DNA of 64,000 nt from Lepidodermella squamata (taxonomy: Eukaryota > Gastrotricha), in assembly GCA_047495785.1 (NCBI GenBank), contig JBLDXI010000032.1:434001-498000 (forward strand), written 5' to 3'. The position numbers were made by a program, and so were the translations under genes. How positions within the stretch are numbered: the stretch's first letter is position 1; each line of letters starts with the position of its first letter. The notes under the pieces are model-generated. The model did no database searches. It worked only from the letters and a program-made list of their open reading frames with translations, and was not told the DNA's origin. This document shows positions 32,532 to 45,666 of the stretch, one piece after another.

Positions 32532-33169
32532 TGGAATTCAATTTGTTTTGTAAATTATTCCAGATTATTATGTGCTATTTTTTGTAACTTGCTGTCACTT
32601 CTCAATTCACGTAGTGTTGTTTTTAATGTTGAAAAAATCAAAGCTTCGCACTATTGAAATTTTGAATATTTAAATAAATTTGACCATTGCCTTTCAGTTT
32701 GCTGTTTTGTGACTCATACGAGACTTTGGGTCGAATTTTTGGGAACGTTGGAAACTGATTTACGGAATCGTGAATATTTGCACGTGAAAAAATTGACAGC
32801 ACAAAAAAACTTGGAAAACTTCAATTTCGAAAAGGCTCATAAAATCGTCTAAAACCGATATTGAGACAATTTATTCCCTTGAAATCATAACATATTTTCA
32901 GCACGACGAAAATAAGAATTTGAACTAGAATTCTCGGATAGAGATAGTAAAGGCGAGGTAGGACATTGAAAGCTATGCTTTGAAATTGATATACAGCTGC
33001 CGCGGTACTGACGTGAGCTGCTAATTACAGCAAATTATATATTATAAATTATAAACCGATGTAAGCGAGACCGTAACTTCTTGTCCAATGAATATCGCGC
33101 TCATAGAAGAAAGGATAGAAGGATATGTCTGCTTCTTAAACTGCCTTCATTTCTGATTTTCAAGCTAAA
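32532..33169. other. Intergenic stretch between WDR13 and the 7TM gene
   Basis: WDR13 3' UTR followed by AT-rich sequence. No gene seen. Confidence 0.5.
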
Positions 33170-34366
33170 ATGAGCTGCTTCAGCTTCAATGCTACAGCTT
33201 ACAACGTTTCGCAGGAAAACACAACAACTGTCGGAAACTTTTCTTGTCCGAAGGCCAAAATGATCAATGGAGGCTGGATCAATGTTTATCTGCCTGAATC
33301 GGGCTACGATACTGCGAGACCGCAATTCATCGGCTGGTACCACGATCTTGATGTCACAATCAACAGCCGACTCGCTCACTTCGTGATGTTTGTTATCACC
33401 TTAGTCCTTGTGGCGCTGGTAACAATCATTAGCTGTATCGATTTGTACAAACGTCGAGTAAAACGCAATTTTCTCATGCTTATCGCAATAAATGGGGCTA
33501 GAAATATCGCTTTCACATCGCTCTACACAATCGGTCTCGCGATTAGTTTGAAAACTGGCTCGTGGGAGGCGAATCATTGGACTTGCCCGACTGTATTTTG
33601 GGCTCTCTTCGTCCAAGGAGCTTTTGGAACTTACATGAATGCCTTGATCTCATATGAACGCCGTCTTTGTATTCTGTCAAATAGCCCAAATTATCAGACT
33701 AACACAAAGCGGCTCCTCTCATGGGTGTTGGGCATCATCTGTTGCTTCACTGTAGTAAGTTTCTTTATGGGAATATGGCCTCATCAAGTCTGGCGGAATG
33801 AATTGATTGAGATCGAAGGGTTCAACGATGGCAACCCCGTTTGGATTTGCACGGGTTTTCACTACAGGCTTACTGCTGACCTCGACTCAAGCTTCCTACT
33901 GTTCCTGTATTACTTGACCGGCGTCGCGTTTCCGGCATGTTTCCTTGCCAACAATTACTACAGAATTTTTCGATGTATTCGAGATTCAAAGAGACAAATG
34001 ATGATTAGTTTTAGCACAGGAACAAGCAGTTTGAATTCGAATGCGCAAGCTCGTTTAGTCAAGCTGGCTAAACGGCGTGATCGAGAATTTTTCTTTGCTC
34101 AGCAGTCAGTTGTGGTTTTTGCCATATTCTGCACTTTCCATCTGCCTGGGTTTCTCGCGTTCACCTTAGAAATGTTCTACCCTGAGTTGGGCCCGCGTCA
34201 TGCCTCAAGTTGGCTGCATAAGCTAGGAATGTTTTTCATTTTCTTGCAGGCCATTGTAGGATCTTGCATTCAGATGATCAAGCCTGGCTGGACTTCGAAA
34301 TTTTCATTGCTTCTGTCAAAACGAAAAAACAACATGGTCACAGCACAGTCGCTGCATCAGGGCTAA
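33170..34366 (+). CDS. Orphan seven-transmembrane receptor (GPCR-like)
   Basis: Single exon, 398 aa. The ~65-residue N-terminus has several N-glycosylation sequons (NATAY, NVS, NTT, NFS) and no signal peptide. Seven hydrophobic segments follow. TM1 starts at about LAHFVMFVITLVLV, TM2 at RNFLMLIAINGARN, and TM3 ends with ISYERR, which stands where rhodopsin-type receptors have DRY. The long third intracellular loop has KLAKRRDREFFFAQQ before TM6. This is the topology of a class A-like GPCR, but the NPxxY motif is not clear and I cannot name a ligand class. The lack of introns could reflect a lineage-specific receptor family or retrocopying. Confidence 0.72.
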   Translation: MSCFSFNATAYNVSQENTTTVGNFSCPKAKMINGGWINVYLPESGYDTARPQFIGWYHDLDVTINSRLAHFVMFVITLVLVALVTIISCIDLYKRRVKRNFLMLIAINGARNIAFTSLYTIGLAISLKTGSWEANHWTCPTVFWALFVQGAFGTYMNALISYERRLCILSNSPNYQTNTKRLLSWVLGIICCFTVVSFFMGIWPHQVWRNELIEIEGFNDGNPVWICTGFHYRLTADLDSSFLLFLYYLTGVAFPACFLANNYYRIFRCIRDSKRQMMISFSTGTSSLNSNAQARLVKLAKRRDREFFFAQQSVVVFAIFCTFHLPGFLAFTLEMFYPELGPRHASSWLHKLGMFFIFLQAIVGSCIQMIKPGWTSKFSLLLSKRKNNMVTAQSLHQG

Positions 34367-36289
34367 AGGTTTCTTTTAGCACAAAGCATTCTTTGACTGA
34401 TATATTATAGTTGAGGCAAACAGTTTCTCGGTATTATTTTTGATAACATTAAAAAATACTCCCGCCAGGTTGCTCCAGCCACCGATCAAAAGAACTTTGC
34501 TATCGTACTGGTTATCGCATGTAATTGAGGTGTAACGACGCCTTGAGAATCATTGCAGTTATGATTTCCCCAGCCGCGGACGATAAGCAATCGACCTTGA
34601 CAGCCTGAACATACCATGTTGCTGACCAGTCAAATCTTCGGAAGGGGGAAAATATTGTAAACTGGCGAAAGTATTGCGGCAAAATTCGGCCTGAAGATGT
34701 TTAGGTGATTAGCTACCTTTATTCCGGCAGTTTGGTGTCTAAAGACCGCGAGTACAACCGGCAGCTGGTGACACGCCGCTTGGCAATTGTGGATGTCACT
34801 GTGTCGAAAAGGACGTTTGAGATGAATAATGAGGCAATCCCGTGATAACTTCGTCATATTCTCATATATATTAGTGATATTAAGCAAGTTGTTGTCCGAA
34901 GGTGAGACGGTGGAGGGGTTTCGTACACTTACCTATTACCTACTATTGTACTCAGTGTTTTTTCGGACTTTTTCCGAAGTGCGAGTTCTCCCGCGACTTG
35001 AACGAGTTGCGTGCCCGTTTGTTACACAGTGAAACAAGAAAATTCTAAAATAAAATCTGGCAGCTCATAGCTTAGTTTCCGCTTATATCGAAATACCACG
35101 TTCGGTACGATTTGCCCTCGCTCCTTCCGGCCACTCCGTGTACTTTGAAGCATTGAGGATGTCGCTGCCAAGGAGCAACGATCCCTCGGCCCCCAATTTA
35201 ACTTAACTAAACTATCCTGATGTTGTTTCTTATCAAAACCCCCTGAGGTTTTTATTAGTTGCTAAGCTTCTAATCAGACCCCAAGGCAACTGTCTTACTT
35301 GCCCAATGGATGACCCGGCCTTGCTTATCTAGTGCCAATGGTCCAACGCAAAAACTGACAACAAATCATTCATACCCGAGAAATTCATTCATTTTCATTA
35401 ATTTACCTGTCACCGATCACTCGACGACTCATCGGAGACCCTTCACCTTTGTGCATCGCCGTTGTTACAGTCGACCCTATGCCTCAAGTGTGAGGGAAAT
35501 CGAGTCAATCTCGGGAAGATGAATCCCCGCAATTATCTTTTTCCGAGGATTTAATGGGCAAAAGAAGGGGATTGCACAAATCAATTTTCTGGGCAAAACG
35601 CCTCAAAAAGCATTAACAAGAAACGAGATGCTGATTGGCCTATTTGCTGCAAGATTCGTTGTCTCCCTCGAGTCGTAGCATTAGCGGTTCAAATCAAGAT
35701 CAAAATTTTTTTAATAAGATGCGGCAAACCTAAATCAAATAAATTATTTAAAATTTTCAATAATAATCTAAATTGAAAGTTTCTGCTCAAATTAATAAAA
35801 ACATTTATATATTTACAAAATTTTGTTGTCCTTCGCTGGTGGGAATAATGGGTATTTTTTCTCTTTTTCAGTGGGCGAAGTTGATGCGTCACGAATCCTG
35901 CTTGGCTTTGTTCAGGTTTTGCCCTCTGTATGTGATACCTTTAACCCATGACCTGCATTTTTGTGTGCTAATTTTCTGTTACATTGTTTTTCTCAATCAT
36001 GCGCTATAATACTTGTTTATTTATCCCCGCATGTGATCCTGCATTTATGCGGACATCGATCTATGATCTATGATTCATTTTTGGGCCACTATAAGTGCGA
36101 TAAAAAACATCCGACTTGAACCAGCAGTTATCTCCTAAACATTTTTTGTTATCTTACTAGAGTTATTGCACTGAACGTAATCAACCCCGTTTATCTTCTT
36201 GGTTGGTGAATGAAAGAACCTCCTCCCGTATCGTATCTATCAAGCATATCGCTACCAGACCACTTGTTTGCCACCTCGACCGCGACAAC
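34367..36289. other. Intergenic stretch between the 7TM and SLC16 genes
   Basis: Nearly 2 kb without a supported gene. Short open frames occur but show no domain and no splice continuity. The right end should contain the SLC16 promoter and 5' UTR. Confidence 0.45.
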
Positions 36290-39200
36290 ATGTCTACGGC
36301 ATCTTCGGGTAGCTCGGATACCATCCCGGTCGGTACGCGTGGCAAGAAGCGTCGCAAAAAGCGTAATAAAACCACAGTTACAACGGACGCAGAGGAGCCA
36401 AAGGTTACTGGAGAAAACTTACCTCTGGCGTCAAAATCGGCTTCCGATTCCGAGGAGGACTTGCGCGAATCCTTGTCATCCTCGAGCTCAAGCAGCAGTT
36501 CAGAGTCTGAGTCGGACTCTGAGTCTATAATTTCACTCCCTCCTCCTCTTGACGGCGGATGGGGATGGGTAGTTGTGATTGGTTCTTTTTTTGCACACTT
36601 CCTTTGCGATGGTCTTGCCTATAATGCTGGGATCATCTATGAACATCTACATGATACCTTCCACACTGGCGCAAGTGAAACCGCCTGGGTATCGTCTGTT
36701 TTTCTCGCTGTTCCTTACCTTCTTGGCCCGTTTGCCGGCGCATTTACTGATCGTTATGGATGTCGCGTGGCAACAATTACTGGGGCAATTATCGGCTGTA
36801 TCGGCTGCGTCCTTAGCTACTTCGCGGATTCACTGGCTATGCTATGTATCACATTCGGTGCGATATTTGGTCTTGGCCAGGCTCTTGTGCTATTTGCATC
36901 TTCGGTCATTGTTCCCTACTATTTTGAGGAACGTAGATCTTTAGGTGAGTTTCAGATGAATACAATTTTTTGTTAATAACTTATTCCAATTTAATATGCA
37001 TTACAGCATATGGCATAGCGGTTTCTGGATCTGGAATCGGTACAGCAGTTTTAGCTCCACTTCTTAAAATGCTGATGCACGAATACGATTGGCGTGGTAT
37101 GATGCTGATTCTCGGTGGCATGTCTCTAAATCTCGTTGTCTGCGGCGCTTTGTATCGCCCGTTGGCTACTCGTGAATTCAAACGAAAATTCCGGAGCAAG
37201 AGGAATTTGGAAAAGTTTGAAAACATGTCTCGTATGTCACGCGAGAGCAGCCTTTTCGTAGCTGGTACCCCACCTACCGCACGGTTACCAGATTCAGAAT
37301 TTATCGGCGATGACCCATCTGCCAACGTCGCCGATAAATTATCGCCTCATAGCCATTTTCAAAATTCTGGAGATCTTGAAATTATCGCTGAAGATCTGAT
37401 CACTATCGATGTACCTGGAAATTCACTGGGGGCAGCGCCGCCTGCATTTACGCGCTCTTGCGATGTCGTTACTTTCGACAATTACACCTCAACCGAGCTA
37501 TCATCTCAGCTATTGTCGAATGTGACGAATGTCGAGAAAGCTCATCTTGGTCGTGGTAAATCTCTTGAGCGGCGTCGCAAGCGATCGAAAAATCCCCGGG
37601 AAGTCCGCTTGGTCCCGGTCACACGCCGCCAGCCTCACACCATCGCACCCTTATCACGGGTCGATATTTTCTACCGAGGCTCGGCTTTGAACAACCACAT
37701 GCAGAAAGTGAAAACAACAAACTTGGCCGATCAGCAACGCGCGCTTAGTTGCCCTCATTTGGCACCTCGTGAACCTAAGAAACCACGCTGGCATGCGCAA
37801 GCCACCGACTTTTTCACAGAGGTAAGTCAATATTTACATTCCCTTAGCGCTCTTATTATTTATTGTCATTGATGCGGTGTAAATGAAGATCAAGATAGGG
37901 CGTTTTTTTCTCTTCTGGAAACATCTACGGGGCGTGTCGATCGCAGCAAGGCGCGTTAGCATGTTTACATGCGGTATTACAAAGGCGAAAAAAATGTTTA
38001 TGGTTTAGCGATTGATAGTTTTTTCTTAGCCCCACCCTGGCTGCACGTGCTTTGTTGCCAGGGATGGAACATTGCGCGCGCACATGAAAAAGCTCGTTTT
38101 TTCATCTTCTCGTTAAATCTCTATGACTCGCAAGTGTTTCCCCCTCCGGCTAATCACACTAATAAATCAGCTTTATGTCATCGCGCACTTACAGCACGAA
38201 TATTGATTTGACCCCTTTAACCGCAGCCTAGATGAATGCAGAACGAGAGTGCGAATCAGCGTTTTTCTCGGCTGAATGCCACACATAGAAAAAAACTTGA
38301 TGCGAACTTGAATTTCAACACGCGAATGATGATAATGAGTTGCGACGTGCGCGAGCCGGTGTTTTACCAGAGCTATAGCATTACATGCACACATTGGCTA
38401 CCTCAAGTGCAAATTTACTTTTTTTCACGTTCGTTGTTACTCGAGAGAAGCTTATTAGCTAGCGTAGGCTTATCAGCCGTCATAGGTTAAATGGTAAATG
38501 TAGATATCGTTTGCAAACGACCCCGCCAGGTCCTGGTGGGAAAACATTGATAGAAAGTAAACATTTAAATTTAATCCAGAAATGGCAAATAAAAAATAGA
38601 GCGAAAATGACTGGAAATTAAATGATGAGAAAAACTTTTTAAGGTGGATTTTTTAAAATTGGCTTTTTTTGTTTTCAGGTCGGTGATTCGCTGCGGCGAA
38701 TGGGATCAATGTCAATCATGCGCCGGCCGTTGTTTTTCTGGTTCTGGCTATCGAACTTCCTGTTCTACATGTGGTTCGAAGTGCCGCTGAACTACATTCC
38801 AGAATTTACGACGAAACTAACCGGCTCCGAGCATAATGACGTAATTGTCATAATCATAGGTCTCGTCACCTGCGTCGGCCAAGTTATCTTCGGCTGGCTG
38901 GCCGACCAGGAGTGGATGTCCTCACTGTTGCTGTACGGCGTTGGTGTGTCGATAACAGGCATTTCCACGCTGTTTTTGCCGCTGATTAAAGACTACTGGG
39001 GCTTATCTATCTATGCGTTCATTTTCACGATTGGCTCCTGCGGCAACACGGCACTGGATACGACGATTCCGACCGAGATTCTCGGCATCAAACGCCTGAC
39101 TAATGCTTACGGCCTGCTGATGGTCGGGCAGGGCGTGGGCTCGCTTTTCGGTGCACCACTCGCCGGTTATATTATCGACCTTTACGATGTGGAGACATAC

Positions 39201-40857
39201 GGCGAGATGCAAGGGTTTGTGACTTTTCTCGCGTATTTTTTGCTTTACTTGATAACGGCGAACTCTCTGCTCGCACTCCAATTAATAATGCATTAGTCTG
39301 GACAGTATAAGATAAACACTTTTGTTAACAAGGCGCGCGCGCGCTCGTTGTGCAATACAAAGTGAGGCCTAATTGATACTGCTATAGTAAACAATAACGC
39401 GACTGGCGACGAGACAGACGCCCGGAATGTGGACTGTAACCTTGACGTAGGCGGCGGGACAAAAACTAAGAGTGACGTGCCTGGCGTTAATTGGCCTAGG
39501 CTGATAACACATGTTTGTTATCTCAGTTTGATTTGACGCGGTTCAAATTGATTGAAAATTTTGCAATAATTTTATAATCAAATGAGCGATAAATGCCGAA
39601 ATGTCGCGATTTGGTAATCAATTTCAAGGATAGCCAAAGATGGAGTCATTGGTAACAGTCTCCTATAGGTCGATTACTTTCGAGAGGGTATTGTGGTATT
39701 ATTTCCTTGTTAAAATTGGAGAAAATTGAAAACTGAAGCTGTCATTTTTCTTCATTTCAAAAAAGAAAATGTTTGTCTTCTGTCATATTTCATTAGCATT
39801 TCGATGATCTCAACTGTCACCTCAAGCTATCAGATTGTTTATGACATTTTGGGTTGTTTCAACGTTTTTGGCGTCGGCGTAAATTGTGAGGAGCTGCGGA
39901 AATTCCGAAAAATAGGTCAACAAATTAAACTTAACTGTCCTCGAGGAACAAAGATACGAGTGATCAAATTTATGTCCAACCATTTTTTCAGGCAGTAACT
40001 TGACCCCCTTGCTAATGTCCTAAAATTAGTAAATGTTCTTAGCAGGTTAATCAAACATGCTAAGGTTTATTGAGTGCGAGTCTGGTTCTCGCTAAATATG
40101 AGTCATTAAAAAATTCGCTAGCATGATTAATGAATAAGTGATAAAATTTGGCGTTGCAATCTAATGATGTGTTTTGTGTGTTTGATGCAGATACCTGGTG
40201 TGTTTCATGCACACGGGCGCTTGGCTGCTCGTCAGTGGCATTATGATCGGCGTGCTGACGCCGTTCTACCGCCGCTTGCGCCACTGGAATCCGTGCAAAC
40301 GCGACGAAGACGACGAAGAAGAGAGCAGGGATGAGGACGAAACATCCGCCACTCACCACTCGCTCAGCAACCGAGATCTGGAAGCCGCTAAGCCGAGCAG
40401 CGGCAAGACGTCGCCGGTTTCGCGGAAGAACGCGCCGCCGGGAGTTGCGACGACGGCCAACTCGGCGAAACTTGGCGTGGTTCGCGTTCACAAAAACGGC
40501 GGCAGTTCAGGAATCGTCACCGACCAGTCGCGGCAAACGTCGCCCTTCGACTGCGGCAGCCACGGCTCGTCGCGGAGCCGGTCGGTCTCGACGAGCGACC
40601 TCACCGCCTTCCCTCCCGGATCTGCGAAAGAATCTGATATTAGTCTTAAAAATCGTGAAGAAGTTTCAGGCAGACTGGCGGCTAGCGAAAAGCGTGAAGC
40701 CGTCCAGGAAACTTCGCTAAGCCAGTCACCATCGTCGGCCACTACCGGCCTGACCAACTCGCCGGCTACTTACGCCGAAACCGCGGTTGGCTACGCTGAA
40801 AATCGCGAAGGCTGGGCCGATACGGTCTACAAAGACCGCAGTCTCACCGTCATATAG
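36290..40857 (+). CDS. SLC16 monocarboxylate-transporter-like protein
   Basis: Exons 36290-36944, 37007-37821, 38679-39214 and 40191-40857 give 890 aa. The start is the first ATG in the frame. The signature PPPLDGGWGWVVVIGSFFAHF begins TM1, then come TM2-TM6 (RYGCRVATITGAIIGC, RRSLAYGIAVSGSGIGT across the first intron). The cytosolic loop between TM6 and TM7 is very long, about 190 residues. TM7-TM12 start at RRPLFFWFWLSNFLFY. The ~190-residue C-terminal tail is Ser-rich. The N-terminus has basic and Ser/Asp/Glu runs (SSSSSSSESESDSES). It would move monocarboxylates or related metabolites across the plasma membrane. The third donor is weak (GG|GTTTGT) but joins TM11 to TM12 in frame (EMQG|YLVCFMHTGAW); without it the frame stops soon after. 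Confidence 0.88.
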
Positions 40858-42277
40858 TCACTTGAAATAGTCATAATTTTCGGAAGAAAAAGGAACAAAG
40901 CGAGAGGAACAAACGACAGCCCTGGAATGGTTTTCTTGTTTCATTGTGTTAATTTAAAAAAAATCCCATTGTCTTAAAATTCGCGTCTTGATTTGGCACA
41001 CGTTCTGACCGTCCTAGCGATTATCTGTGGAAAAAATACCTTCATAAACACAACCCGATTTACGGCTTTTCAACTTCTCTTCATTCTAACGGGTGTGCTC
41101 ATCCATCATCCATGTTGATTTGTCTAGGCTGCTGATATTTTTTCATTATTTCATTCTCCGCGCGCCCGAAATATTGTTTCAGCAAGAATTTGAAAAATTC
41201 AACAAATTGTTAAGGTGGATTTTTTGATCTTGTAAAAAAAAATCACTGCAAGTGCCACGGATGTCCAATTTCAAAGTGGTGCCAAGCTTACTTCTTCATC
41301 ATGCCTGCATAGATATTCACCGTCTAGCTAGCTCGTGAAATACTATATTATAACAGCTTCCGTGTTTGCCCGCTATGTGTCCGCCATTTCAAGACGTGCG
41401 TTTTTTGAATTTAGTCCCTATCGTGTGCGAAAAAAGAACCGAGACACGTCGTCGATATTTTATTATTCACTCTTGAACACACATTATTTGATTTACTCTT
41501 CGTTTTCATTCCTTTATTGTAAAACACAATCATACAATATGATATCAGTTAAAAAAAACAGCTTGAGATAGGCTCCTTCTAACGTCTGTCGCTGTCGTTT
41601 TTTTCTTACCCATGGTATTGTGTAAACTTAACAATTTGGTTACAAAAAAACGAGACAAAACCACCTTAATGTTGATGATGATGAATGATGATAATAATAT
41701 AATTGATACGTGTCTTTCTTGTCGCCGGAAATTTTCTTATCCGTTTCCATTTGACGACTAATCTTTTTAAAACTTGGACAGAAAAAAAGAAATGTAGCAG
41801 AGATTTTTAGTTTCCGACTCTGTTAGTATTCCGCGTTTGTGCACATTTTTGTAAAGGCCTTTTTTCTCTCTTGATGGAGATAACATTTGCCGTGTATAGA
41901 AAAACTTGGTGAAACATGTCTTAGCAAGAACCTCTTGTTTAATTTTCGGACTTGTATCATTTTTGCGCTTTTACGGGGAAAACAGACGTAGCAATATGTA
42001 ACCAACATGAAACTACATCTATTATTATTTATCCATCATTACATCCGCAATTCTTTGCTAAATGTCTTCGTTTGTCTATTGCGTTGAAATTTCAATATAC
42101 TATTTACCTGATCATCCAGACGTATGATATATACAAAGTTGAAAGTGTTCATAATTACAAATAAAAAATAATCTGTGCAAGTCATCGGTCTTTTTATTTT
42201 CAACTCATTCGAAATCACATTTGCAGTTATATTATAATTTAAAATTTTATTGAAAGCATCGTTCCAAGAATGTAGGA
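40858..42277. other. 3' flank of SLC16 and of CCZ1 (convergent)
   Basis: AT-rich UTR-like sequence with a TGATGATGATGAATGATG run near 41672. The recurrent motif (gttaaggtggatttttt) is at about 41209-41226. No gene seen. Confidence 0.5.
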
Positions 42278-43866
42278 TTAAATTTCCAGAAACAGAATGT
42301 CTGAAAACGTTGAATTTGAAAGTTTCCGCAGCTCATCTGAAAGAAGATAAAGGGTCAAAAAGGAATTATTTCAGGTCACACTTGAATTACCTGCAACGTG
42401 AATCAGCGTGCACGTGCCACGTTGCCGAGTTACGACTAGAAATAGCTGGCGCTGGGCGGTTTTCTTAACAACAATCCAAGTGTCGTTCGAGACGGAAGTA
42501 GCAACTTCAACGGGCTCGACAGGCCCCAGATAATCTGACAGCATCGTTAGCTTAGCAACGGCGTCCATGGGAACGATTGCGCGATCAATCAAATGCGTCT
42601 TCTCGTCGTGAATTGTCGATTTGAGAGCCGAATTCGATGAATTATAATATATGAACTTGAAATTCGTCTCGTCTTTGCTGGAAAAATAAACAAAATTATT
42701 AAAAAAAAAGTCCATCATCGCCGAGCTCGAGCTAACCTTGATGAAGAAACAGGAACGACAGTTTTCACCAAGTCCGAGGCGAGAATAAGCAGATGTTCCG
42801 AGAAGAAATCCGACAAGTCATGAACAAATTCCTCGTTGATATCACTTTCATTGGGCACGATTACGAATACCATAACCGATAGCATTCGATAAATTAGCAA
42901 GCAGACCGGCTGCTTGTCTGGGTAGGTCGTTAAATAGGCCCGAAAAACCACATGATAAGGACCGCCATCGCTAAACACCGGCTGAACGAAACGGCCATTC
43001 GTCAACGGCTTCGATTTATCGTTCATATCATCCTTCGTAGGCTGCAAGAATCGGCTCGCGTAAAAGAAGAGGGTTTTCGTATCGTCTTGATTAAGACCGG
43101 ACCAAGTTAAGAAATTCGAATGGAAAAACATCGTAGCTTCAATCTGGCTGAATGTACATTCCAAGCGGTTCCTGAAACTCTGAAATGAGAGAATGATTGT
43201 TGAAAATCAATTCCAAGTTCGGGAATTTACATGTATTTTGAGATACGAACTGCGCTCCAATGGGAGAAAAGATACGCCCGAAAAAGTATCGAGCAAACTC
43301 CAGGTAAACGATTGAGCTTCGTTAAGTAGCCGATCGAAAAAGTTTTTCAAGTGATAACGGCAATCCTGAACGCCATGAGCAGTTAGCACGTTTCCAACTG
43401 AATCATAATGCAAGTGCCAGAGCTGCCAGAACATCGATAGCAGAGTCGATAGCACGCCATCAGAAACAAAAGACGTCATGTGCAGCCATCCCGTTGAACT
43501 TGGAACACCTGGCGAACCTTCCGGCCGAACTGATGGGAACTTGATGGTTAGGCATAGCCAAATCGATGGCTCAGGCGAAAACAAAGCTTGTCTTCCATCA
43601 GCGGTTCTTAAAACTCGATACTTTCCATGTGGCGCAAACGTACTATTTGAAAGATGAAAGTGTTCATCAGGATAATTATTTGTTGAATTTTACTTGTAAA
43701 ATCGGAAAAATGCTTCCGCAAGACCAACGTCTTTCAGCTGATCGTCGACAGATCTTGATGATGGATAGCCATATAATATTTTCTCGTGTTCGCGTCCCTC
43801 GTGATTACCGAGCTCTTCGCTAAACACATAGAAGCGGTAGGGAAAATCTGCCAACGAGTTTAACAT
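42278..43866 (-). CDS. CCZ1: Vacuolar fusion protein CCZ1 homologue
   Basis: Five exons on the minus strand, 43866-43694, 43642-43231, 43179-42737, 42677-42391 and 42336-42278, give 457 aa (human CCZ1 is 482). Diagnostic stretches in order are GNHEGREHEKILYGYP, KDVGLAEAFFRFY, the block ending FSGVSFLPLERSSYLKI (compare FGGISFFPLDK), LTWSGLNQDDTKTLF, FKFIYYNSSNSALKSTIH and the C-terminal SDILFLEI. CCZ1 pairs with MON1 (longin-type folds) to form the exchange factor that loads GTP on Rab7 at late endosomes. The first intron is 51 nt. An acceptor-like TATAG directly precedes the ATG, so a 5' UTR exon is possible. Confidence 0.93.
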
Positions 43867-45666
43867 CTATAAAACAGAAAAATACGCTAGAGTTTTAAAA
43901 TGGCAGCAGGAGGAGTAGAGGATATTGGATACTTATTGTTAACTACAAAACACATACAGTCAAACGTGCTATCTACCCTCGAGCGCGGCTAAACTAAACG
44001 ATCTCCGATGGCAATTGATAGCTTGTATTGTTTATAATTTATATAATTGATTGTTGTATAATTGATAATCGTAAATGATCTCCGCTAACGAAAGCATGTG
44101 AATGACAAAATAATTTTAATAATGTACCTCTCTCTGCCGCCTTACCTCTTGTTTTATATTTTCTGGCTACATACAGAAAAACAAACGTACACTATAGTTA
44201 TATAGTTATGTGGTTGTCGCGCCGCGAGCGTCTTTGAGACGGAGGGCAGACAAATGAAATCGTTGACACGCAAAAACTCGAGTCACTGGATAAAACCGCG
44301 CATCAAAAGGAAGCGGAAACCCGACTGAGAATGTTTCTCAGGGCAAGAAAATAACGGCATTGCGAAGAATCACCACAACTGGCGCTGTTATAGAAGAACT
44401 AATTATGTTTTGTCCAAGCTCTTACTAGTTTCACGTCAGAGGGAACATGCCGACATATGAAACAATTCATCCAAATATCTGAGAGCATAGCATTCAATCA
44501 AGAGCGGATAATCATTTTCGCTCGATGAGCACTGCTTATCAAGTACTGAATTCAAATAGATCGGCTACAAGGTGGGTTCTTCCGGTAATGAAAGTTGAAC
44601 AGTTAACGGAATCGACAAAATTAAATAGCGCTCTCTTCGGTGGTTTCTCAGCGCAATCCTCGGGAACAATTTCTTACCACGACATCACTCGAGGGTTTTG
44701 TGTGCTCATGCAACGGTTTCCAGTTTGATGCGAATTTTTAATAAAATGAGCATAATTGATAAGCTGAAATTTCCTAAAAACAGATAGCCAAATCGACGAT
44801 GCATTCCTCGAAACCTGTATCGCATTGTAAAAGCTTCAAGCTTTTTGGAATCCTCCGATTTCATGGGCCCCGATTTTCTTGAGAAAAGTGAAGCAACGCT
44901 ATGTGGCAATCTCAACTGAACTATAAGTTGAGGCAGCTATCCGTTGACCATGAGTTTTTGCATGCGGTTTGCGATAGGCGGGAGACAGTTCGCCCGGCTG
45001 CCGCCTGACAGTTACCTGGCATTTCAGTCTTCAGTCGCGGGATCAAATCTACCGGTGCTGAGGCCCTGCCAAAATGCGAAGGTCAGCAGCTGACTCATAG
45101 CGGAATAAAAGTTATGTTTTTTTGCCAAATTTATTGGGCAAAATCGAATTATGGAATATCGAATAATAAATAACGTGAAAAACAAAAAACGCCTATTAAA
45201 GAACAAAGAACAACAAAGAAAAGCCGGCGGTACGGCAGAGTGCGACTGGCAACCTCACTGTCAAAATCGGGTGTAATCAGCCCAGTGATTATTGTTGCCA
45301 ACTTGGTGATGCCATATGTGCTCATGGGCAACCGGTAGCATCACTCGTTTGAGTTTGCTTATATGGAAATACACCCAAACTGTCTTTATCTTTTGCTTTC
45401 AAGATTTACTCATATTTTTCTTTATTTGGCTCGGTTCCAAGTTTTTGGCACGAGGCCAGTTGCACTCCGTGCAAGGGTTTTAAGTACTTCAATTGCATTT
45501 TATGGTTTTTTCTTTCTTAAATTTACTCAAGGAACAACTTTCTTTCCGAATATTTCGCCACCGTTGTCCTTTTATACTTCACTCTAATTTGACTAATGAC
45601 AAATCATTTTACCTTCCTTTAATTTTGATTAGGCTATAACTGTTTGTTCCGAATCCAAGTGGTGAA
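43867..45666. other. Intergenic stretch between CCZ1 and UBALD (divergent)
   Basis: No supported gene. A 67-codon frame at 44525-44728 (+) has no domain or splice context. The segment 44940-45080 is GC-richer than its surroundings and could form stems, but I could not match it to a known ncRNA. Confidence 0.4.

Noticed and set aside
44940-45080. GC-richer segment with possible stems, considered as an snRNA or spliced-leader gene
   Set aside because: No Sm site, known box or donor arrangement could be recognised.
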